The translations under genes were made by a program, and so were the position numbers. The notes beneath the pieces were generated by a model that was not told the origin of the DNA, searched no databases, and was given only the letters and a program-made list of their open reading frames with translations. Shown piece by piece: positions 6,372 to 11,216 of a DNA stretch of 11,216 nt. Numbering within the stretch: position 1 is the first letter of the stretch; each line of letters begins with the position of its first letter. Source of the stretch: Alphaproteobacteria bacterium (lineage in GTDB: Bacteria; Pseudomonadota; Alphaproteobacteria; CACIAM-22H2); the NCBI GenBank assembly GCA_947500965.1, contig CANMWW010000025.1, forward strand, positions 1 through 11,216. The letters run 5' to 3'.

Positions 6372-7670
6372 CTACATCATCTTGCGCGGCAGCCAGAGCG
6401 CGAGGTCGGGCACGAAGAAGAGCAGCGCGACCATCGCGCACATGAGCAGGAAGAACGGGAAGGCGACCCAGCCGATATAGGTGATCTGGTGGCCGGTCAT
6501 GCCCTGGAGCACGAAGAGGTTGAAGCCGACGGGCGGCGTGATCTGCGCCATCTCGACGACGATGACGATGAAGATCCCGAACCAGACGAGGTCGAAGCCC
6601 GCGCGCTCGATCGTCGGCATCACCACCGCCATGGTCAGCACGACCATCGAGATGCCGTCGAGGAAGCAGCCGAGCACGGCGTAGAACACCGTGAGGATCA
6701 GGATCAGCATGCCCGGCCCGAGGTCGAGCGCGTCGATCCACTCGGCGAGCGCGCGCGGCAGGCCGGTGAAGCCCATGGCGAGGGTGAGGAAGGCCGCGCC
6801 GGCGAGGATGAAGGCGATCATGCAGGACAGGCGCGTGGCGCCCATCAGGCTCTCCACGAAGACCTTCCGGTTCATGTCGCCCTGCAGCGTCGCGACCAGC
6901 AGCGCGCCCGCCACGCCGACGGCGGCGGCCTCGGTCGCGGTCGCGAAGCCGGCGTAGATCGAGCCGAGCACGAGCACGATCAGCCCGACCGAGGGCAGGA
7001 GGAAGCGCGCCGCGTGGATCTTCTCCACGAGCGTCATGCGCATGTCGGCCGCCGGGATCCGGTCCTTGTTGGCCATCGACCAGAGGACGACCCAGGCCAT
7101 GAACAGCCCCGCGAGGGCGAGGCCGGGGATGACGCCGGCGATGAAGAGCTGCGCGATCGAGGTGTTCGTCTGCACGCCGTAGACGATCATGATCAGCGAG
7201 GGCGGGATCAGAAGGCCGAGCGTGCCCGATCCGGCGAGCGAGCCGACGATCATGCCCTCCGGGTAGCCGCGCCGCCGCAGCTCCGGGATCGACATCTTGC
7301 CGATCGTCGCGCAGGTGGCGGCCGAGGAGCCCGAGATCGCGGCGAAGATCGTGCAGCCGATGACGTTGGTGTGGAGCAGCCGCCCGGGCAGGCGCTGCAT
7401 CCAGGGCGCGAGGCCGCGGAAGAGGTCCTGCGACAGCCGCGTGCGGAACAGGATCTCGCCCATCCAGATGAACATCGGCAGCGCCGTCAGCGTCCACGAG
7501 GACGAGGCGCCCCAGATCGTCGTCACCATCGCCGGCCCGACCGGGCGGCTGGTGAAGAGCTCCATCGCGATCCAGCCGGTGCCCAGCAGCGCGAGGCCGA
7601 TCCACACGCCGGAGCCGAGGATGGCGAACATCAGCAGGATGAGCAGGCCCGCGATCTCGAGGTTGGCCAT
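6372..7670 (-). CDS. dctM: TRAP transporter large permease (DctM)
   Basis: This 432-residue integral membrane protein is hydrophobic along most of its length, as expected for the roughly 12-segment DctM subunit, which carries solute symport driven by the sodium or proton gradient. The family segment GSSAATCATIGKMSIPELRRRGY lies at about residues 114-136, followed by GTLGLLIPPSLIMIVYG and, near the C-terminus, MAQITPPVGFNLFVLQG; both are typical DctM pore motifs. The start ATG at 7670 has AGGACGG a few bases upstream on the minus strand. It lies 12 bp after the dctQ stop, in the usual P-Q-M order, so the two membrane subunits are made together. The transported compound cannot be read from the permease; TRAP systems mostly carry carboxylates and related organic acids. 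The 3' end is convergent with the kinase gene. Confidence 0.95.
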   Translation of the reverse strand: MANLEIAGLLILLMFAILGSGVWIGLALLGTGWIAMELFTSRPVGPAMVTTIWGASSSWTLTALPMFIWMGEILFRTRLSQDLFRGLAPWMQRLPGRLLHTNVIGCTIFAAISGSSAATCATIGKMSIPELRRRGYPEGMIVGSLAGSGTLGLLIPPSLIMIVYGVQTNTSIAQLFIAGVIPGLALAGLFMAWVVLWSMANKDRIPAADMRMTLVEKIHAARFLLPSVGLIVLVLGSIYAGFATATEAAAVGVAGALLVATLQGDMNRKVFVESLMGATRLSCMIAFILAGAAFLTLAMGFTGLPRALAEWIDALDLGPGMLILILTVFYAVLGCFLDGISMVVLTMAVVMPTIERAGFDLVWFGIFIVIVVEMAQITPPVGFNLFVLQGMTGHQITYIGWVAFPFFLLMCAMVALLFFVPDLALWLPRKMM

Positions 7671-7682
7671 GGCGCGCCCGTC

Positions 7683-8198
7683 CTACTCGGTGTGCTGCAT
7701 TTCGGCGGAAAGGTCGCTGCGCGCGGGATCGCGGCCGCGGGCCACCTGCACCAGCTCGTCGACGAAGGCGATGGCGAGCACCGTCACGCCGATCGCCATG
7801 GCGCCCTGCGGGATCCAGAGCGGCGAGGCGTCCATCGCGTCGGAGCGCGCGTCGAACTCCCAGGACCAGTAGACCATGTCCCAGGCGTACCAGGCGAAGA
7901 AGGCGGAGAGCAGCACCGCCACGCCGAGGCACCAGAACTCGATCCAGCGGCGCGCCGCGCCCTCGAAGCGCTGGATGACGAGGGTGACGCGGATGTGCTC
8001 CCCGCGCCTGAGCGTGCTGGCCAGCGCGAGGAAGGACGACGCCGCCATCGCGTAGCCGGCATAGGCGTCCGTGCCGCGGACATGGAGGTCCGTGAAGCCG
8101 CCGACGACCTGCAGCAGCGTCACGACGAGGATCGCGACCATGCCGGCGCCCGCGGCCCAGCCGCTCGCCGCGTAGAGGCCGTCGAGGAACCTGCGCAT
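7683..8198 (-). CDS. dctQ: TRAP transporter small permease (DctQ)
   Basis: This 171-residue protein has about four hydrophobic segments, the usual size and shape of the DctQ subunit that partners DctM in the inner membrane. Recognisable points are the first membrane segment with LLQVVGGFTDLHVRGTD and the central SSFLALASTLRRGEHIRVTLV, which matches the DctQ family pattern (hydrophobic helix, then R-G-x-H-I-x-V). The sequence is otherwise weakly conserved, as normal for this subunit, so the call also rests on its place between dctP and dctM. The ATG at 8198 has GAGG at 8204-8207 on the minus strand, about five bases upstream. A 61-bp gap with a strong hairpin separates it from dctP. Confidence 0.92.
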   Translation of the reverse strand: MRRFLDGLYAASGWAAGAGMVAILVVTLLQVVGGFTDLHVRGTDAYAGYAMAASSFLALASTLRRGEHIRVTLVIQRFEGAARRWIEFWCLGVAVLLSAFFAWYAWDMVYWSWEFDARSDAMDASPLWIPQGAMAIGVTVLAIAFVDELVQVARGRDPARSDLSAEMQHTE

Positions 8199-8219
8199 CC
8201 TGACCTCGTCCTGGCGCGC

Positions 8220-8251
8220 GGCCGGCGCCTCCCCGGGGGGAAGCGCCGGCC
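8220..8251 (-). repeat. Strong intercistronic hairpin between dctP and dctQ
   Basis: GGCCGGCGC-type arms at 8220-8228 and 8243-8251 pair over 9 bp. After one C/A mismatch, the interior adds a further five pairs (8230-8234 with 8237-8241), which closes nearly the whole element. No T-run follows on the minus strand, so it does not look like a classic intrinsic terminator. Its place eight bases after the dctP stop suggests 3'-end protection of a dctP message or partial attenuation, giving more binding protein than permease; this is inference. Confidence 0.6.
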
Positions 8252-8259
8252 CCGTCCGT

Positions 8260-9261
8260 TCAGCCGGCGGCCTTGTAGGCGGCCAGGAGGGCCTGCCCGT
8301 CGGCGCCGGCGCGGCCGAGCCAGTCCTTGGTCAGCTCCTCGCCCCAGCGCTGGAAGCCGGCCTTCAGCGCCGCGGAGGGCGCCTCGACCGTCATGCCGTT
8401 CTTGCGGAACTCGTCGAGGTAGAAGTTGGCGAGGCGCTCGGACTCGGCCCAGCCGCGCGCCTCGGCGACCTCGGCGGCCCTGGACACCGCCGCGCGCGTC
8501 GCGTCGTCGAGCGAGGCCCAGGCGCGCTGGTTCACCATGATCATGTTCTTCGGCAGCCAGGCCTGCACGTCGTAGAAGAACTTCACGTGCTCCCAGATCT
8601 TGGAATCGTAGCCCGTCGAGCCCGAGGAGATCATCGAGTTGACGCGGCCCGAGGCGAGCGCCTGCACGAGCTCGGCGGCCTGGATCGTGGTGACGCGCAT
8701 GCCCGCCATCTCGGCGAAGCGGCCGGCCGAGGCGCCGTAGGAGCGGAAGGACAGGCCGCGCAGGTCCTCCGGCGCGTTGAGCGCCTTCGGGCTGTAGAAG
8801 CCCTGGGCCGGCCAGGGCACGGAGAACAGCATGCGCACGCCGCGCGCGCCCAGGCGCTTCTCGACCAGCGGCTTCTGCACGGCGGCGAAGCGCCGGGCCT
8901 GCGCGAAGGAGGTCGCGAGGAAGGGCACGTTGTCGGCGCCGAAGAGCGCGTCCTCGTTCTCGAGGACGACCATCAGCAGCTCGCCCATCTGCGCCTGGTT
9001 CGTCTGCACCGCGCGCATGATCTCCGGCACCTTGAACAGCGAGGCGCCGGCATGGACCGTGATCTCCAGCTTGCCGGCCGTCGCGTCCTTCACGTCCTTC
9101 GCGAACTGGACGAGGTTGACGGAGTGGAAGTTGGTCGCCGGGTAGCCGGCCGGCAGGTCCCACTTCCAGCGCGCCTGGGCGGCGGCGGGGCGGGCGATGG
9201 CGGCCGCGGCGAGGCCGGCGGCGGCGCCGCGCGCGAGGCGGCGGCGGGAGATGGTCTGCAT
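8260..9261 (-). CDS. dctP: TRAP transporter substrate-binding protein (DctP)
   Basis: This 333-residue periplasmic binding protein has a signal peptide containing SRRRLARG (residues 5-12). The twin arginines suggest possible Tat export, followed by a hydrophobic stretch and an AAAQA cleavage region near 26-30. The mature part has the DctP pattern EDLRGLSFRSYG at 165-176. Arg173 is the likely equivalent of the conserved arginine that salt-bridges the ligand carboxylate in this family. AELVQALASGRVNSM (196-210) is the usual hinge and dimer helix region. It delivers solute to DctQM encoded just downstream. The start at 9261 is supported by AGGGAG at 9268-9273, six bases upstream. The ligand is unknown; the neighbouring genes do not decide between keto acid, sugar acid or other carboxylates. 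Confidence 0.94.
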   Translation of the reverse strand: MQTISRRRLARGAAAGLAAAAIARPAAAQARWKWDLPAGYPATNFHSVNLVQFAKDVKDATAGKLEITVHAGASLFKVPEIMRAVQTNQAQMGELLMVVLENEDALFGADNVPFLATSFAQARRFAAVQKPLVEKRLGARGVRMLFSVPWPAQGFYSPKALNAPEDLRGLSFRSYGASAGRFAEMAGMRVTTIQAAELVQALASGRVNSMISSGSTGYDSKIWEHVKFFYDVQAWLPKNMIMVNQRAWASLDDATRAAVSRAAEVAEARGWAESERLANFYLDEFRKNGMTVEAPSAALKAGFQRWGEELTKDWLGRAGADGQALLAAYKAAG

Positions 9262-9328
9262 GGGGAACTCCCTGTCGTTATTGCGGTGCGGGATGGGACG
9301 GCCTGTCGCGAAAAGCCAGTCAAGGAGA

Positions 9329-9358
9329 AGGCTAGGCCGTCATGTTCGAGGCGGTCAA
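9329..9358 (-). promoter_or_regulatory. Candidate dctP promoter
   Basis: On the minus strand, TTGACC (9353-9358) and TAGCCT (9329-9334) lie 18 bp apart. The -35 box is a five-of-six match. Transcription would start near 9322, leaving a leader of about 60 bases that ends with the AGGGAG ribosome site. A second TTGACT at 9318-9323 has no good -10 partner. Confidence 0.4.
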
Positions 9359-9376
9359 GGAACGCCGGGCCAGCGG

Positions 9377-9391
9377 GGCCACCCGGTGGCC
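9377..9391. promoter_or_regulatory. Perfect 7-bp dyad, candidate operator
   Basis: GGCCACC at 9377-9383 and GGTGGCC at 9385-9391 form a perfect inverted repeat around one central C. It lies upstream of both candidate promoters, a fitting place for a regulator of the divergent pair. In such GC-rich DNA a chance origin remains possible. Confidence 0.35.
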
Positions 9392-9408
9392 AGGAACGCG
9401 CCCGACAT

Positions 9409-9428
9409 GACAATGTCTTCGTATTGTC
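9409..9428. promoter_or_regulatory. Inverted repeat GACAAT-N8-ATTGTC, candidate operator
   Basis: GACAAT at 9409-9414 and ATTGTC at 9423-9428 are exact inverted copies with an 8-bp spacer. The AT-rich half-sites stand out in this GC-rich window. The right arm overlaps the candidate -35 box of the UgpB-like gene, so a bound regulator could block that promoter. No cognate regulator is visible. Confidence 0.45.
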
Positions 9429-9451
9429 GCGAACGGCCGAATAGCTAGTCT
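9424..9451 (+). promoter_or_regulatory. Candidate promoter of the UgpB-like gene
   Basis: TTGTCG (9424-9429) and TAGTCT (9446-9451) are separated by 16 bp. Transcription would begin around 9458, giving a leader of roughly 74 bases. The match is modest, but it is the only reasonable pair in the AT-richer part of this region. Confidence 0.35.
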
Positions 9452-9457
9452 GTGTCG

Positions 9458-9487
9458 CCGGGCGTCAGCCAGCTGGTTGCGCCCCGG
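9458..9487 (+). repeat. Leader hairpin upstream of the UgpB-like gene
   Basis: CCGGGCG at 9458-9464 pairs with 9480-9487, with one bulged C. The loop contains the self-complementary CCAGCTGG (9469-9476). It would lie at the 5' end of the predicted message, where it could stabilise the RNA. No known riboswitch pattern is recognised. Confidence 0.3.
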
Positions 9488-9531
9488 GGTATCAGGGCCG
9501 CGCGACGGTCCAAGGAAGGGGAGATCGAAAC

Positions 9532-10821
9532 ATGACGGGTATTGGACGCAGGACTGCTATGGGCGCCGCGCTGGGCGTCGCGATGGCGGCGGGCACGGCC
9601 TCGGCGCAGGACGTCGAGGTGAGGATGTACTTCCCGGTCGCCGTCGGCGGCCCGGTGACCAAGATCATCGACGAATACGCCGCGGGCTTCGAGAAGGAGA
9701 ACCCGGGGATCAGGATCAAGCCGATCTACGCCGGCGACTACCAGCAGACCGTCGCCAAGGTGCTGACCGCCATCAAGGGCGGCGACGTGCCCGAGACCGC
9801 GATCCTGCTCGCCGCCGACCTCTTCCTGCTCGAGGACGAGGGCGTGATCGTCCCGATCGAGGACTTCGCCCGGACCGCCGACGACAAGGCGTGGCTCGCG
9901 ACCTTCTACCCGGCGTTCATGGAGAACGCGAAGCTCAAGGGGAAGACCTACGCGATCCCCTTCCAGCGCTCGACGCCGGTCCTCTACTGGAACAAGGAGC
10001 ACTTCAAGGCCGCCGGGCTCGACCCCGACAAGGGGCCGCGCAACTGGGCCGAGATGCGCGAGATGGCGAAGAAGCTGACGAAGAAGGACGCGTCTGGCGC
10101 CGTCACGCAGTGGGGCATCCAGATCCCCTCCGACGGCAACACGGCGTGGCTCTTCACGGGCATGACCACCGGCAACGGCGCGCGGCTCACCAACGCCGAC
10201 GGCAACAAGGTCTCCTTCGACGACCCGAAGGTGATCGAGGCGGTGCAGGCCTGGCACGACCTCTCGCGCGTCGACGGCACGCAGCCGCGCGGCCTGATCT
10301 CGTGGGGCGCGACGCCGCGCGACTTCATCGACGGCAAGGCCTCGATGATCTGGCACACCACCGGCAACCTCACCAACGTCAGGTCGAACGCGAAGTTCGA
10401 CTTCGGCGTCGCCTTCCTGCCGGGCCTCAGGCAGAACGGCGCGCCGACGGGCGGCGGCAACTTCTACATCTTCAAGGGCGCGCCGCGCGCCAAGCAGGAG
10501 GCGGCGTTCAGGTTCGTGAAGTGGATGACCACGCCGGAGCGCGCCGCCGACTGGTCGGTGAAGACCGGCTACGTCGCCACCTCGGCGGCCGCCTACGACA
10601 CGCCGACGCTCAAGGCCTACACGGCCGGCTTCCCGCAGGCGATCGTGGCGCGCGACCAGCTCAAGGAGGCCGTGCCCGAGCTCACGACCCACGAGAACCA
10701 GCGCGTGACCAAGGTCTTCAACGACGCGCTGCAGGCGGCCATGACGGGCTCCCGACCGGCCGAGGCCGCGCTCAAGGACGCGCAGCGCGAGGCCGAGCGC
10801 ATCCTCAAGGACTTCAAGTGA
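9532..10821 (+). CDS. UgpB-like ABC transporter substrate-binding protein (extracellular solute-binding family 1)
   Basis: This 429-residue protein has a signal peptide (Arg6-Arg7, hydrophobic core 9-23, cleavage near the AxA at 23-25). The start ATG at 9532 follows a purine-rich AAGGGGAG ribosome site. The mature protein resembles UgpB, the periplasmic glycerol-3-phosphate and glycerophosphodiester binder. It shares RSTPVLYWNKEHFKAAGLDP (about 143-162), GKASMIWHTTGNLTNVR, a GGGNFYIF segment, KTGYV, and a C-terminal RVTKVFNDAL helix in the same order as in E. coli UgpB (comparison from memory). Family membership is solid; the ligand could be a glycerophosphoryl compound or a sugar. Partner UgpA, UgpE and UgpC genes are not next to it: the following gene is an ATPase of a different class after a 130-bp spacer with two hairpins. 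It is divergent from the TRAP operon. Confidence 0.9.
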   Translation: MTGIGRRTAMGAALGVAMAAGTASAQDVEVRMYFPVAVGGPVTKIIDEYAAGFEKENPGIRIKPIYAGDYQQTVAKVLTAIKGGDVPETAILLAADLFLLEDEGVIVPIEDFARTADDKAWLATFYPAFMENAKLKGKTYAIPFQRSTPVLYWNKEHFKAAGLDPDKGPRNWAEMREMAKKLTKKDASGAVTQWGIQIPSDGNTAWLFTGMTTGNGARLTNADGNKVSFDDPKVIEAVQAWHDLSRVDGTQPRGLISWGATPRDFIDGKASMIWHTTGNLTNVRSNAKFDFGVAFLPGLRQNGAPTGGGNFYIFKGAPRAKQEAAFRFVKWMTTPERAADWSVKTGYVATSAAAYDTPTLKAYTAGFPQAIVARDQLKEAVPELTTHENQRVTKVFNDALQAAMTGSRPAEAALKDAQREAERILKDFK

Positions 10822-10827
10822 GGCCTT

Positions 10828-10859
10828 GCCCCTTCCGGCGCCGCGGCGCGGGAAGGGGC
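10828..10859 (+). terminator. Hairpin after the UgpB-like gene (possible terminator or mRNA-end stabiliser)
   Basis: GCCCCTTCC (10828-10836) pairs perfectly with 10851-10859 over 9 bp. A mismatch and five more pairs close the interior. It begins seven bases after the stop codon. No T-run follows, so efficient intrinsic termination is not assured. Confidence 0.5.
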
Positions 10860-10866
10860 GGACGGC

Positions 10867-10892
10867 CCGCGCGGGGCTCAGGTCCCGCGCGG
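10867..10892 (+). terminator. Second hairpin in the spacer before the ABC ATPase gene
   Basis: CCGCGCGGG (10867-10875) pairs perfectly with 10884-10892 around an 8-base loop. A short pyrimidine-rich stretch with a few T's (about 10895-10903) follows. Together with the first hairpin it suggests a transcription boundary between the binding-protein gene and the ATPase gene. Confidence 0.45.
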
Positions 10893-10951
10893 CGCCCTTC
10901 TTCCCGCCTGCCCCTCCACAGCCGCCGCGCGCCGGTGCTATGGATCGGGGC

Positions 10952-11216
10952 ATGAGCATTCCCCCCGGGGACGCGCCGGCGGTCGCGCTGCGCGGCGTCT
11001 CCATCTCCTTCGTCGTCGATGGCGGCGGCACCTACGACGCCGTCGCGCGCACCGACCTCTCGGTCGCGCCGGGCGAGTTCGTGGCCATCGTCGGGCCGAC
11101 GGGCTGCGGCAAGTCGACCCTTCTGAACGTCGCGGCCGGGCTGCTGCGTCCCTCGACCGGCGGTGCCGAGATCCTCGGCGCGCGGCTCGAGGGGCTGAAC
11201 GCGCGCGCGGGCTACC
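10952..11216 (+). CDS. ABC transporter ATP-binding protein, NitT/TauT-like; 3' end outside window
   Basis: The first 88 residues are visible and the frame runs off the window. The Walker A motif GPTGCGKST lies at 48-56, preceded by GEFVAIVG and followed by LLNVAAGLLRPSTG. The last visible residues, LEGLNARAGY, match the segment just before the Q-loop in ATPases of nitrate, sulfonate and taurine transporters, whereas UgpC-type ATPases have a different sequence there. It therefore probably energises import of a small anion or aromatic precursor and is not the partner of the upstream UgpB-like protein. The start may be 10952 or the in-frame ATG at 10940; neither has a good ribosome site. Walker B and signature motifs lie beyond the window. 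Confidence 0.85.
   Translation, partial: MSIPPGDAPAVALRGVSISFVVDGGGTYDAVARTDLSVAPGEFVAIVGPTGCGKSTLLNVAAGLLRPSTGGAEILGARLEGLNARAGY

Larger units (their letters stand above)
9262..9531. promoter_or_regulatory. Divergent control region between dctPQM and the UgpB-like gene
   Basis: These 270 bp hold no credible gene. They separate two oppositely transcribed substrate-binding protein genes, so both promoters must lie here. The middle (about 9305-9450) is less GC-rich than the rest of the window. It contains two dyads, a duplicated GTCAAGG, and candidate promoters in both directions, listed separately. No regulator gene is adjacent in the window. Confidence 0.7.

Noticed and set aside
6309..8540. 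A 743-codon open frame on the plus strand opposite dctM and dctQ
   Set aside because: Its translation is dominated by Arg, Asp, His and Glu with no family motif, while the minus strand encodes clear TRAP permeases. It is a GC-driven shadow.
9342..9410. Possible 22-residue small ORF in the divergent control region
   Set aside because: It lacks a properly spaced ribosome site and crosses the candidate operator region; nothing supports translation.
9445..11031. A 528-codon minus-strand open frame opposite the UgpB-like gene
   Set aside because: No motif and biased composition; the plus strand encodes a complete binding protein with signal peptide and ribosome site.

Overview
This window is very GC-rich, with G or C at most third codon positions and long spurious antisense open frames. 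Its gene content is typical of a high-GC alphaproteobacterium: a PutA, a TRAP transporter operon, periplasmic ABC solute-binding proteins and a GlpA-like flavoenzyme. Acetobacteraceae/Rhodospirillales or a related lineage is likely, but nothing here fixes the genus. There are no rRNA, tRNA, CRISPR, insertion sequence or phage genes. It reads as ordinary chromosomal catabolic and transport sequence, densely packed, with no non-coding gap above 300 bases.

Layout. (1) Bases 1-1704, plus strand: the C-terminal half of a PutA proline-catabolism enzyme, cut by the window edge. (2) Bases 1736-2506, minus strand: a short-chain dehydrogenase/reductase, convergent with putA. (3) Bases 2581-6355, plus strand: a tight three-gene operon made of a GlpA-like FAD oxidoreductase with a C-terminal [2Fe-2S] domain, a small second flavoprotein, and an FGGY-family kinase closest to glycerol kinase. 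The genes overlap by 3 nt at both junctions. (4) Bases 6372-9261, minus strand: a TRAP transporter operon dctP-dctQ-dctM, with a strong hairpin between dctP and dctQ. (5) Bases 9262-9531: a 270-bp divergent control region with two dyads and candidate promoters for both directions. (6) Bases 9532-10821, plus strand: a UgpB-like ABC substrate-binding protein. (7) Bases 10822-10951: a spacer with two strong hairpins. (8) From 10952 to the edge: the start of an ABC ATPase that looks like the NitT/TauT class, not UgpC.

How the genes may work together. The three-gene operon looks like a polyol or glycerol route: the kinase phosphorylates a polyol, and the two flavoproteins oxidise the phosphate ester and pass electrons on through the iron-sulfur domain. 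The same trio, usually with a DUF1667 protein, accompanies glycerol kinase in some anaerobes; no DUF1667 or GlpC partner is visible here. The kinase keeps the catalytic aspartate and most glycerol-contact positions, but has Gly where E. coli GlpK has Arg83, so the substrate may not be glycerol. The UgpB-like protein could bring in glycerol-3-phosphate or a related phosphodiester, but the adjacent ATPase does not look like its natural partner. I found no clear sign of a wholly new system. The most worthwhile leads are the altered kinase pocket, the partner-poor GlpA/GlpB-like module, and the divergent two-transporter control region.
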